DNA of 20,221 bases from JAAFIP01 sp043718065 (lineage in GTDB: Bacteria; Pseudomonadota; Gammaproteobacteria; Burkholderiales; Burkholderiaceae_C), in the NCBI GenBank assembly GCA_043718065.1, contig JAYSWJ010000276.1, positions 1 to 20,221 on the forward strand, read 5' to 3'. Below, one piece after another: positions 1 through 7,525 of the stretch. Position numbers and translations under genes: made by a program. Every line of letters starts with the position of its first letter. The stretch's first letter is position 1. Below the pieces are notes generated by a model. The model saw only the letters and a list, made by a program, of their open reading frames with translations. It was not told the origin of the DNA and did no database searches.

Positions 1-80
1 TTGAGTAGGCCTTTCATGCTGTGTATTTTGACATACTCGTGCGAGGGACCTGAGTAGTTACACTTTCAGAGTGTTTTGAG

Positions 81-115
81 CCTCTAACCCAAGTAAATCC
101 TGCTCAACCAGCTAT
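81..115 (-). repeat. Dispersed TAGCTG-type repeat, copy 1
   Basis: On the minus strand it reads TAGCTGGTTGAGCAGGATT followed by TACTTGGGTTAGAGG. It differs from the copies at 10947 and 15507 by one base in the core (GGTTGAGC for GCTTGAGC). It shares the trailing TTAGAGG only with the 15507 copy. It lies in intergenic DNA downstream of the GST gene. Confidence 0.85.
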
Positions 116-202
116 GCAATTGATAGTATTGACCATTCCAAACAACCTCACCAAAACGCGGGCTGTTTAAACCAAGCAAAGAACAATGCGACGAGTCGGG
201 TC

Positions 203-232
203 CGTCTCGATGAAAAATACGCAGCAAGGCGC
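203..232 (-). repeat. Second intergenic repeat motif, copy a
   Basis: Read on the minus strand, this about 30-bp stretch (GCGCCTTGCTGCG then TTTTTCATCGAGACG) matches 6082-6111 on the plus strand at about 25 of 30 positions with one gap. In both places a CGAACACGCGCG- or GCAAACACGCGCG-like string lies about 45 bp before it (267-279 here, 6039-6050 there). Origin and function are unknown. Confidence 0.45.
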
Positions 233-344
233 GCGTTTTCAAGCTAGCAAAATAAACACCTCAGTTCGCGCGTGTTTGCTAAGCTAAACGACCAGCCAAG
301 CCAGCGCACAAAACAAACGTCATTCTCAACTACGTATCAGCTAT

Positions 345-1028
345 TTACCGCTTCAGCCGATACGGCTCTTCAAAATCTCTAAAGTCGTTTTCTACCAGTG
401 CCGCCGCTATCCACTGCGCTACACCTGGGGCTGCGCATAAACGCTCAATATAGACGTTGACGTCGGCACGCTGGCTCAGCGAATAAGTTTTAGAGCGCAT
501 GCACACCGGTGCAAAGTAGGCGTCGGCAATGGTGAACTGTGGGCCGAAAAGGTAGGGGCCACCGTGCTGGGCCAGCAGGTCGGAAAAAATTGTTTCGATA
601 CGGGTGACATCAGCACGCACGGCGGGTTTATCACACAAGGCAAGTGCGCCTACTTCGGGCAAGCTGGCTTCGATGTTCATGGGGCAGGCGTTGCGCAGTG
701 CGGTAAAGCCGCTGTGCATCTCGGCGCAGATACTGCGGGCACGGGCGCGATGTTTGGCGTCTAGCGGCCAGAGTTTTTTGTCAGGGTATTTGTCAGCTAC
801 GTATTCGGCAATAGCCAGTGTGTCCCACACTGCCAGGCCGTTGTCTGCTAGCACTGGTACTTTGCCAGTGGGGGATATTTTGCCCACCGCCGCCCGAAAC
901 TGTGAGCCGGCATCGAATGAGTCAAAGCGCACCATCACTTCGTCAAATGCAATGCCTGCATTAGTGAGCAATACCCACGGGCGCATGGACCAAGAGGAGT
1001 AGTTTTTATTGCCAATATACAGCTGCAT
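345..1028 (-). CDS. Glutathione S-transferase family protein
   Basis: Predicted 227-residue cytosolic GST. The N-terminal thioredoxin-like domain carries SSWSMRPW at residues 11-18, where a Ser/Tyr activates the glutathione thiol in this family. The glutathione-binding loop TGKVPVL (54-60) holds the usual cis-proline P58. WDTLAIAEY (68-76) stands where the family normally has an E-S pair; here it is D-T. The rest is the helical C-terminal domain. I chose the ATG at 1028 because AAAGGA lies 6 nt upstream and the family starts with this M-x-LYIGNKNYSSWS stretch; an upstream start at 1064 would add 12 unrelated residues. It lies 121 nt after the SDR gene on the same strand and may be cotranscribed with it. 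The substrate cannot be deduced. Confidence 0.9.
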   Translation of the reverse strand: MQLYIGNKNYSSWSMRPWVLLTNAGIAFDEVMVRFDSFDAGSQFRAAVGKISPTGKVPVLADNGLAVWDTLAIAEYVADKYPDKKLWPLDAKHRARARSICAEMHSGFTALRNACPMNIEASLPEVGALALCDKPAVRADVTRIETIFSDLLAQHGGPYLFGPQFTIADAYFAPVCMRSKTYSLSQRADVNVYIERLCAAPGVAQWIAAALVENDFRDFEEPYRLKR

Positions 1029-1097
1029 GGTGTGTCCTTTAATGCCGCCTAGTGTGCCACGCATTCATCTGCAGATTGATGCACACACTGCTGTGAA

Positions 1098-1118
1098 ACC
1101 ATGCTTGTCAGGCATGGT
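1098..1118. other. Intercistronic hairpin between SDR and GST genes
   Basis: Perfect inverted repeat ACCATGC (1098-1104) and GCATGGT (1112-1118) with a 7-nt loop. No T-run follows on the minus strand, so it does not look like an intrinsic terminator. It could be an mRNA processing or stability element between the two minus-strand genes. Confidence 0.4.
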
Positions 1119-1149
1119 GCGCAATTTAATTAACTACAACCATCCATCA

Positions 1150-2151
1150 CTAAGTGAGCCCGACTTCTTTGCGGTAAGCGTCCAGCGTGCGGGCTGCACC
1201 CAGATAGGTGGGCGCGATGGTGGTGATGCTGGCAGCAGTGATGCCTAGCTCGGCCAAGCCGGGCAAGGTGCCGCTGGCCACATTGGGCACACGCATTGAC
1301 GCTAGATTGTCGCGGCTCATCAAAGGCTCGCCGGGTAACAGCTCCATCACCCACGCCTGAGCGCTGGCAAGGCCCGCTGGTAGCGCAAAGATAGGACGCT
1401 GGGCACCTACGCAGCGCCCGGCCAAAGCAACTATTTGACGCAGTGTGAGAACCTGCGGACCACAAGCCTCAAAGATAACGCTGTGAGATGCTGCAACAGG
1501 CAACGTAGACTGAGCCTCTGTGGTGGCAGCATCGGCCAACCCAGTGTGGCCAGGCAAGCGATTGTCGGTGGCCAAATGCACCACGGCCTGCGCTACGTCT
1601 TCAACCCACACGGGCTGAAACAGCGTATCGGCTCCGGACAGGGGCATAAACGGTGCTGCTTTTTGCAGGCTTGCAAAAAGGTTAAGCAGCTTGTCCTCTG
1701 CGCCAAACACCACACTGGGGCGCAGCATGCGCACGTCTAGCTTTGAGGCCGATAGCACCGCCTCGCCGCGCGCCTTGCTGCGCTGGTACAGCGAAGGGGC
1801 GTCCAGCGCAGCGCCCAGCGCGCTGGTATGCACGATGCGGGGTACGCCTGCGGCATGGCACGCGCTAACTATGGTTCGCGGCAGCTGCACATGCACCGCG
1901 TCAAAGCGCTGCTCGTTCCCGTGCAACACCGCAATTAAATTAACCAGCACGTCGTGCCCAGCCACTGCGCGCCCCAGCTGTGCTTGGTTGTGGGCGTCGC
2001 ACTGCAATAGCTGCAAGCGCGGCAATGGCAGCAGATGCTTGGCGCTGGACAAACGGCGGGTGGGCACCGTAATGCTGTGGCCTGCAGCAGCGAGCTTTTC
2101 GCACACATGCCTGCCGATAAAACCTGAACCACCTAATACTATTATTTTCAT
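1150..2151 (-). CDS. NAD(P)-binding SDR protein, complex I NDUFA9-like
   Basis: Predicted 333-residue atypical (extended) short-chain dehydrogenase of the NDUFA9-like epimerase group. The Rossmann dinucleotide loop is GGSGFIG at residues 7-13. HTSALGA (108-114) followed by YQRSK (Y122, K126) matches the SDR YxxxK site. In bacteria these proteins are often annotated as NAD-dependent epimerase or complex I NDUFA9 subunit family protein; the true substrate is usually unknown. The ATG at 2151 is favoured because the protein then begins MKIIVLGG, the usual start of the fold. The open frame continues upstream to 2310 but with unrelated residues. No Shine-Dalgarno is visible, and a short form of the dispersed repeat abuts the start codon. 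The GST gene lies downstream on the same strand. Confidence 0.85.
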   Translation of the reverse strand: MKIIVLGGSGFIGRHVCEKLAAAGHSITVPTRRLSSAKHLLPLPRLQLLQCDAHNQAQLGRAVAGHDVLVNLIAVLHGNEQRFDAVHVQLPRTIVSACHAAGVPRIVHTSALGAALDAPSLYQRSKARGEAVLSASKLDVRMLRPSVVFGAEDKLLNLFASLQKAAPFMPLSGADTLFQPVWVEDVAQAVVHLATDNRLPGHTGLADAATTEAQSTLPVAASHSVIFEACGPQVLTLRQIVALAGRCVGAQRPIFALPAGLASAQAWVMELLPGEPLMSRDNLASMRVPNVASGTLPGLAELGITAASITTIAPTYLGAARTLDAYRKEVGLT

Positions 2152-2160
2152 AGCTGCTTG
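2150..2160 (+). repeat. Short form of the dispersed repeat at the SDR start codon
   Basis: ATAGCTGCTTG, followed by CGCAATTAAT, is the beginning of the repeat seen in full at 10947 and 15507. Its first bases overlap the ATG of the minus-strand SDR gene, so the repeat fills the place where the ribosome binding site would be. Eleven matching bases alone are weak; the recurrence at starts and inside genes in this window supports it. Confidence 0.45.
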
Positions 2161-2646
2161 CGCAATTAATACGGCACTTTGCTCGTATTTTTTGTTTATA
2201 CAAGATTTCATTTTAGATGTTTGCGTAATGTTGCGCGTTGATGGTGTCTTGCGCCCTGGGTTTGCGCTATGGTTCGCTATCACCCGGTCCAATGCAGCCT
2301 GGATAGACAACTTTTATAAACTGACATCAACTTTCATGGGAGTGCAATCAGCCTTTTTCGCTAGTTGTTGATCTGAGGGCCAGAGAATTGCTTTTATTTG
2401 TAACTCAAAAAGAGCACTAAAACTTTTTTTGTGCGGTTTTTAAGCGAAGCAATCATCTTTTTGTAGCGCACTTTACAGCATGCACGAGGATCAGTAGGTG
2501 CTGTTACAAATGTGCCACAGCGCTGTACTCTATTGCACGGCCTGCGCAAACGATTACCAACAGGGGCATGACTTCGCCACCGTTAAATACTACATTCGTG
2601 GCTGGTAAGTAACAACTTACTCAAACTTTTACCTTAAGAGGACATC
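2152..2646. other. Divergent intergenic region, SDR gene / repeat-protein gene
   Basis: About 495 nt between two divergent genes, locally AT-rich (2385-2465). No ORF with a recognisable product is visible. It must hold promoters for both genes, but I see no -35/-10 pair strong enough to name. A small perfect hairpin, GTAAGT/ACTTAC with a 4-nt loop, lies at 2605-2620 in the probable 5' leader of the downstream gene. Confidence 0.5.
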
Positions 2647-4683
2647 ATGAAAAAATACAATTTAACGTTGGTTGCAGGCGCTGCGCTATTAGCATTAACT
2701 GCTAACGCACAAACTACAAATAGCACTATGGGCGGCCCGGCTAACGCCACTGCAGGCGAGTGCTATGCCAAGGTCATCACCCCGGCCAAATTCGACACCA
2801 AGAGCGAGCGTGTGGTGTCTATCCCCGCGTCAAAGCGTACCGAGCTGGTACCTGCTACGTACAAAACTATTTCTGAACAAGTGCTGGTCAGCCCGGAATA
2901 CAAGCGCAGCTTCCCCGTACCCGCAACGTATAAAAACGTGAGCGAGCAAGTTGTTGTTATACCTGCTGGCAACCGTGCTGAGCCGATCCCAGGCACCTAC
3001 AAAAGCATCAGTGAGCAAATTGAAGTGGTAGCTGCAAGTTCACGTATCGAGGTTATTCCCGGTACGTACAAAACCGTAGAAGAAAGAGTCCTGTCTACGC
3101 CAGAGCGTAAAGAGTTGAAAGTTACACCTGCTACGTACAAAAACGTGCAAGAACAAGTGATTGATCGCCCGGCTACTACCCGTGTTGAGGTGATTCCTGC
3201 TACCTTCAAAACCGTGACCGAGCAAGTAGTGACCCGCCCTGAATCATTGCGCTACGAGCCTATTGCCATTCCGCTGAAAACCATGACCGAATCCACCGTG
3301 TTGCGTGCAGCCAGCAGCCGCATCGAGAACATTCCTGGTACGACCAAAACAGTCACCGAGCGTGTAGTGGCAAGAGAAGCGTCTAAGCGCCTGGTAGAAG
3401 TACCGGCCACGTACGAGAACGTGACCGAGCGCGTCAAAGTAGCCGATGCCTCCACCGAGTGGAAGCGTGGCCGTGCCTACCTAGGCCAGGCCAAAGAAGT
3501 GCGCCCAGTCAAAGGCTTTGCGTTTGACACCAAAGGCCAAGCCGCTGGTGGCGGCACACAATACGTTAGCAGCGACAACAGCTCGCTAGACGACGATGTA
3601 ATGTGCTTGGTAGAAGTGCCTGAGCGCTTTGAAACCATTACCCGCCGCGTAGTGAAAACTCCTGCCAGCGTGCGTGAGGTAGAAGTACCGGCTGAATACG
3701 GCAACGTCACCAGCACCGCAGTTGACAAAGCCGCGTCCACACGCGAAGTAGCTATTCCAGAAACCCGCCAGTCCTACACTCGCCAGGTGATCGACATCGA
3801 AGCCATGAAGGCACGCGGCTACAAGTTTGACACTGCAGGCGATTTAGTGGCTACCCCTAATGGCGACAAGATTCTGCGCGCCTCTGAAGTAGCCAAGATG
3901 AGCGGCGGCACTGTAGCTGCAGGTAAAACTGCGGGCGACAAAACCGCAGGCGCTGAATCCGGTGCTGAAGGCTATGTACGTGAGATCAAAATACCAGCAT
4001 TGATGGCCACTGTGTCACGCCAAGTGGTTGACAAGCCTGCCACCACACGCGAGATCGAGACGCCAGCCACTACCAAAGTAGTGATCAGCCGCGTAGAAGA
4101 TACCCCTGCAGTGACCACCGAAGTAGTGATCCCAGCCACTTACAAAATGGTCAGCCGCCAAGTAGTGGGTACACCCGCTAGCCAGCGCGAGGTCAAGCTG
4201 CCGGCTGAATACAGAACTGTGACACGCCAAGTAGTAGACCAAGCGCCTAGTACCCGCATGATACCTGTGCCGGCTAAGTACAACACCGTTACCAGCCGCG
4301 TGATTGACCGTGAAGCGTCGTTACGCGAGGAGACCGTGCCAGCGGTGTACAAAACCATCACGCGTCAAGTGGTAGATGTGCCTGCCAGCACCCGCGAACT
4401 AGACGTGCCAGCGCAGTACCAAAACCTAAGCTCCAGCATGAAAGTGTCGGACGCTAGCGAGCAGTGGCGCTCGATTTTGTGCGAGACCAACGCTACGCCT
4501 AGCAAGATCGTCGAGATCCAGCAAGCATTGTCCAAAGCTGGCTACAACCCAGGCCCAATGGACGGCGTGATTCGCGCACAAACCATGAGCGCGGTGAACG
4601 GCTACCAAACCGCCAAAGGCTTGCCAGTAGACGCATACCTGAACCTGGAGACGGTGAAGTCTTTGGGCGTGTCGCCAAAGTAA
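2647..4683 (+). CDS. Secreted 23-residue-repeat protein with C-terminal peptidoglycan-binding domain
   Basis: 678 residues. A Sec signal peptide (KK, hydrophobic stretch, ANA then Q) predicts cleavage after A21. The body is built of 23-residue units of the type VPATYKTVTEQVVxxPASxREVx. Unit prolines fall at exact 23-residue steps: ten units from P46 to about 275, three from P325 to 393, seven from P450 to 610. The arrays are split by two linkers. The first begins VKVADASTEWKRG (264-276), and the third array ends with the related MKVSDASEQWRS (598-609), so the protein looks partly duplicated. Residues about 616-676 (KIVEIQQALSKAGYNPGPMDG and on) fit a PG_binding_1 domain. Cysteines are C39, C320 and C612. 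AAGAGGA lies 5 nt before the ATG. Probably periplasmic or cell-wall associated; function unknown. Confidence 0.85.
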   Translation: MKKYNLTLVAGAALLALTANAQTTNSTMGGPANATAGECYAKVITPAKFDTKSERVVSIPASKRTELVPATYKTISEQVLVSPEYKRSFPVPATYKNVSEQVVVIPAGNRAEPIPGTYKSISEQIEVVAASSRIEVIPGTYKTVEERVLSTPERKELKVTPATYKNVQEQVIDRPATTRVEVIPATFKTVTEQVVTRPESLRYEPIAIPLKTMTESTVLRAASSRIENIPGTTKTVTERVVAREASKRLVEVPATYENVTERVKVADASTEWKRGRAYLGQAKEVRPVKGFAFDTKGQAAGGGTQYVSSDNSSLDDDVMCLVEVPERFETITRRVVKTPASVREVEVPAEYGNVTSTAVDKAASTREVAIPETRQSYTRQVIDIEAMKARGYKFDTAGDLVATPNGDKILRASEVAKMSGGTVAAGKTAGDKTAGAESGAEGYVREIKIPALMATVSRQVVDKPATTREIETPATTKVVISRVEDTPAVTTEVVIPATYKMVSRQVVGTPASQREVKLPAEYRTVTRQVVDQAPSTRMIPVPAKYNTVTSRVIDREASLREETVPAVYKTITRQVVDVPASTRELDVPAQYQNLSSSMKVSDASEQWRSILCETNATPSKIVEIQQALSKAGYNPGPMDGVIRAQTMSAVNGYQTAKGLPVDAYLNLETVKSLGVSPK

Positions 4684-4736
4684 GCAGGTAAGTGAATAGT
4701 TAGTTTTTTCCTGAGTTAGTTTTTCTTCAAGTTTTC

Positions 4737-4768
4737 GCCCTTAGGCTTCGGTCTAAGGGCTTTTTTTT
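4737..4768 (+). terminator. Rho-independent terminator after the repeat-protein gene
   Basis: GCCCTTAG (4737-4744) pairs with CTAAGGGC (4753-4760). The inner bases extend the stem by a G-T and a C-G pair onto a TTCG tetraloop. Eight T residues follow (4761-4768). It lies 54 nt after the stop codon and just before mnmA, separating the two genes. Confidence 0.92.
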
Positions 4769-4789
4769 GCCTCGGGGATAATACTAGCT

Positions 4790-5953
4790 ATGGCAAAAAA
4801 TAAAGGACGTGTTGTAGTGGGTTTGAGCGGAGGCGTGGACTCTGCAGTGAGCGCGTACCTGCTCAAACAGCAAGGCTACGAGGTGATTGGCATCTTTATG
4901 AAAAACTGGGAGGATGACGATAACAATGAGTTTTGCACCAGCAATATCGACTTTGTAGACGCCGCTGCCGTAGCCGACGTACTGGGCATAGAGATAGAGC
5001 ATGTCAACTTTGCTGCCGACTACAAAGACCGCGTGTTTGCCGAGTTTGTGCGCGAATACCAAGCGGGCCGCACCCCTAACCCGGATATTTTGTGCAATGC
5101 CGAGATTAAATTTAAATCGTTTTTAGACCACGCCATGCGCCTGGGGGCTGAGAAAATTGCCACAGGCCATTACGCCCGTGTGCGCGAAGTGCCTGCCATT
5201 AACTTGGTAAGCGACGCTACTGGCAGCGCAGGCCAGTTCCAACTACTCAAAGGACTGGATGCCAGCAAAGACCAAAGCTATTTTTTGCACCGGCTAAACC
5301 AAGAGCAACTGGCTAAAACACTGTTCCCCGTGGGCGAGCTGCACAAGACTGAGGTGCGCCGCATTGCCGCCGAGATAGGCCTGCCCAACGCCAAGAAAAA
5401 AGACTCCACTGGCATTTGCTTTATTGGCGAGCGGCCTTTCCGCGAATTTTTAAACCGCTATATCAGCAAAGAGCCCGGCCCGATTAAAAACGACAAAGGC
5501 CACACCATTGCCCAGCACGTGGGCCTGAGTTTTTACACACTGGGCCAGCGCCAAGGTTTAGGCATTGGTGGCGTCAAAGAAAAAGGCGCCCAGCGCGGCA
5601 GCGGCGACCATTCGCCATGGTTTGTAGCGCGCAAAGACATGGCCCACAACACGCTATGGGCCGTGCAAGGCCACGACCACCCGTGGCTGCTGTCACCCGC
5701 TTTGCACGCAGCCGACGTAAGCTGGTGCGCAGGCACCCCGCCCGCAGCGGGCCACTACACCAGCAAAGCGCGCTACCGCCAAGCGGACGCACCCTGCATA
5801 TTGAGCTATCCTGAGCGAGTTGGTACTTCCGTCCCTTCCGACGACGCAGGTTTTGATCTCACGTTTGCGCAGCAGCAATGGGCCGTCACACCTGGCCAGT
5901 CTGCGGTGCTGTACGACGGCGAGGTGTGTTTGGGTGGTGGGGTGATAGCTTGA
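4790..5953 (+). CDS. mnmA: tRNA-specific 2-thiouridylase MnmA
   Basis: 387 residues. MnmA adenylates and thiolates uridine 34 of tRNA Lys, Glu and Gln, the sulfur step of mnm5s2U synthesis. The ATP-pyrophosphatase PP-loop GLSGGVDS is at residues 11-18. The two catalytic cysteines are C102 in NPDILCNAEIKF and C210 in DSTGICFIGERPF. The tRNA-facing GHYAR and KDQSYFL stretches are intact. The C-terminal beta-barrel ends WAVTPGQSAVLYDGEVCLGGG. It is about 15-20 residues longer than the E. coli enzyme: there are extra residues at about 134-149 (after GHYARVRE) and at about 340-354 (PERVGTSVPSDDAG), the latter where the family normally runs straight on. The ATG at 4790 follows a weak GGGGA about 11 nt upstream. 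It stands alone between a terminator and convergent oxyR. Confidence 0.96.
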   Translation: MAKNKGRVVVGLSGGVDSAVSAYLLKQQGYEVIGIFMKNWEDDDNNEFCTSNIDFVDAAAVADVLGIEIEHVNFAADYKDRVFAEFVREYQAGRTPNPDILCNAEIKFKSFLDHAMRLGAEKIATGHYARVREVPAINLVSDATGSAGQFQLLKGLDASKDQSYFLHRLNQEQLAKTLFPVGELHKTEVRRIAAEIGLPNAKKKDSTGICFIGERPFREFLNRYISKEPGPIKNDKGHTIAQHVGLSFYTLGQRQGLGIGGVKEKGAQRGSGDHSPWFVARKDMAHNTLWAVQGHDHPWLLSPALHAADVSWCAGTPPAAGHYTSKARYRQADAPCILSYPERVGTSVPSDDAGFDLTFAQQQWAVTPGQSAVLYDGEVCLGGGVIA

Positions 5954-6081
5954 GGTTTTAACTCCCCCTTGGCAATGCATGGATTCGTTGTTGACCTTGG
6001 ACGGGCGGCGGGACATATCTTTCGCGAAAAAATCTCCGCGAACACGCGCGTCAGATGGTGGTCATCTTGGGCTGATGGGCC

Positions 6082-6111
6082 GCGCCTCGCTACAATTTTT
6101 TCATCGATACG
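6082..6111 (+). repeat. Second intergenic repeat motif, copy b
   Basis: GCGCCTCGCTACAA followed by TTTTTTCATCGATACG aligns with the reverse complement of 203-232 at about 25 of 30 positions with one gap. A shared CG-rich string lies about 45 bp upstream in both. Not assigned to any known element. Confidence 0.45.
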
Positions 6112-6293
6112 CTCCCACCGCTCACCCTGGTCGATGTAGTAGTTTGAGGGCACGCGGCGCAAAGTGTGTGGCTAATTTAAACAGCGTGACCATCTTCGCG
6201 CGAAACCGCAGCCCACTGCAGCGCTCACTAGAACAACGAACAAAAGCCAGAAAAACACTCCAAACAGCATTTTTAACAAAAAAATAGGCCAGC

Positions 6294-6322
6294 AACCCAA
6301 GTAAAACCTGCTCAACCAGCTA
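6294..6322 (-). repeat. Dispersed TAGCTG-type repeat, copy 2
   Basis: On the minus strand it reads TAGCTGGTTGAGCAGGTTT then TACTTGGGTT, two bases different from the 15507 copy over 29 bp. It lies about 30 nt beyond the oxyR stop codon on the oxyR sense strand. Confidence 0.85.
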
Positions 6323-6352
6323 CATAAATAATAGCGTAACAATAGCCAGCGT

Positions 6353-7414
6353 TTAAGTGCCCAGCCGCTGCACTCCCGCCAGCTCGCACGCCATGATGGC
6401 ATTGCGCAGCGCCGCTATGGCTTCATACCGCGTAAAGCTGCGCCGCCACACCAGCACCACACGGCGCATCGGTACGTCGCCGCTAAACGGGATGTAGCGC
6501 ACAAAAGATTCTCCTTCTAGCGCACCTATGCTCTGGAGCGCTGCTATCTGGGCCGTAGTTTTTTGGGCGGTAGTTTTGTTGACTGTCTTTTTAGCTGCAG
6601 CGCTGGTCTTTTTTGCAGCCGCTTGAATCGCCCGCTGCGACGCCACTAGCTCAGCCTTCGGGATCGACAATTGCGGCACCACCGTCACGCCCATGCCTGC
6701 TGCCACCATGTGCTTGATGGTTTCTAGCGACGAGCCTTCAAAGCTTTTGCGAATACCCTCGGCATTGCTGGAGAAGCGCGCAAATTCTGGGCACACCTCT
6801 AGCACGTGGTCTCTAAAGCAGTGGCCGTTGCCCAGCAGCAGCATGGTCTCTTGTTTCAGTTCTTCGGCGCTAATGCTGCTGCGCAGTGCCAGTGCGTGCG
6901 TGCTGGGCACTGCCACCATAAACGGCTCGTCGTACAGCGGCGCAGTGGCCAAGCCAGCGTCGGGGAACGGCTCGGCCAAAATAGCGCAGTCAATCTCACC
7001 CGTGCGCAGCATCTCTAGCAGCCGCACGGTAAAGTTTTCTTGCAGCATCAGTGGCATTTGCGGCGTGCGCGCAATCGCTTGGCGCACCAGCGCGGGCAGC
7101 AGGTACGGCCCTATGGTGTAGATCACCCCCAGCGTCAGCGCGCCGGCCAACGGGTCTTTGCCGCGCTTGGCAATCTCTTTAATGTTCTGCGCCTGCTCCA
7201 GCACCGCCTGCGCCTGCCGCACAATCTCGCCCCCCAGCGGCGTTACTGTTACCTCGTTGGCACTGCGCTCAAACAGCTTGACATCCAGCTCATCTTCCAG
7301 CTTTTTAATCGACACCGACAGCGTAGGCTGAGAGATAAAACAAGCATCCGCCGCCCGCCCAAAATGCTTTTCACGGGCTACGGCGACGATGTATTTGAGT
7401 TCGGTGAGGGTCAT
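6353..7414 (-). CDS. oxyR: LysR-type hydrogen-peroxide regulator OxyR
   Basis: 353 residues. OxyR senses H2O2 by a disulfide switch and activates antioxidant genes. The LysR-type helix-turn-helix occupies about residues 1-60 (ELKYIVAVAREKHFGRAADA, then ISQPTLSVSIKKLE). The two redox cysteines are present at the canonical positions, C199 in GNGHCFRDH and C208 in LEVCPEF, followed by EGSSLETIKHMVAAGMG, typical of beta- and gammaproteobacterial OxyR. The usual short linker after SIPKAEL is replaced by about 40 residues (258-300) rich in Lys, Ala and Thr (AAAKKTSAAAKKTVNKTTAQ), which accounts for most of the extra length over the usual 305-320. The fold resumes at VRYIPF and ends with the conserved SFTRYEAIAALRNAI. 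It is divergent from lipoprotein gene A, with 111 nt between. Its first 34 nt are duplicated at 8781-8814. Confidence 0.95.
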   Translation of the reverse strand: MTLTELKYIVAVAREKHFGRAADACFISQPTLSVSIKKLEDELDVKLFERSANEVTVTPLGGEIVRQAQAVLEQAQNIKEIAKRGKDPLAGALTLGVIYTIGPYLLPALVRQAIARTPQMPLMLQENFTVRLLEMLRTGEIDCAILAEPFPDAGLATAPLYDEPFMVAVPSTHALALRSSISAEELKQETMLLLGNGHCFRDHVLEVCPEFARFSSNAEGIRKSFEGSSLETIKHMVAAGMGVTVVPQLSIPKAELVASQRAIQAAAKKTSAAAKKTVNKTTAQKTTAQIAALQSIGALEGESFVRYIPFSGDVPMRRVVLVWRRSFTRYEAIAALRNAIMACELAGVQRLGT

Positions 7415-7468
7415 GGGGAAGATTGTGAACTATTGCCGACATTGAAAAAATAAAGGGGTTAGCAGGGC

Positions 7469-7497
7469 TTGACTTGATGCACCCCCCTTAGGAGAAT
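7469..7497 (+). promoter_or_regulatory. Candidate promoter for lipoprotein gene A
   Basis: TTGACT (7469-7474), a 17-nt spacer and GAGAAT (7492-7497). The -35 matches consensus at 5 of 6 bases and the -10 at 4 of 6. It lies in the oxyR / lipoprotein A divergent gap and would start transcription near 7504, about 22 nt before the ATG at 7526. Confidence 0.35.
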
Positions 7498-7525
7498 CTA
7501 ATTCTTACTTTTGAAAACATTTCGT

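Larger units (their letters stand above)
1..344. other. Non-coding stretch left of the GST gene
   Basis: No convincing coding region is visible. It holds one copy of the dispersed TAGCTG-type repeat (81-115, read on the minus strand) and a second short motif (203-232, minus strand) that recurs at 6082-6111. The rest shows no promoter or terminator I would defend. It lies downstream of the GST gene, which is transcribed towards it. Confidence 0.6.
5954..6352. other. Non-coding stretch between convergent mnmA and oxyR
   Basis: About 400 nt with no supported gene. It contains the second intergenic motif (6082-6111) and a copy of the dispersed repeat (6294-6322, minus strand). TTCGCG (6021-6026) and CGCGAA (6037-6042) form a small inverted repeat. 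On the minus strand a frame open from 6162 reads YYIDQGERWERIDEKI, which looks protein-like, but I cannot identify a family or a start. It may be a gene remnant or chance. Confidence 0.45.

Noticed and set aside
1691..2371. 226-codon plus-strand frame opposite the SDR gene
   Set aside because: It is a mirror frame of a well-supported gene and its composition does not resemble a folded protein.
2782..4476. Regularly spaced 69-bp repeats, as might suggest a CRISPR-like array
   Set aside because: The period is 23 codons of one open reading frame, the units are diverged, and no conserved repeat/variable spacer pattern exists.
5806..6162. Minus-strand frame overlapping the mnmA end, with a protein-like stretch YYIDQGERWERIDEKI
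   Set aside because: Half of it is antisense to mnmA, there is no ATG or ribosome binding site, and no family is recognised; kept only as a possible remnant in the intergenic entry.
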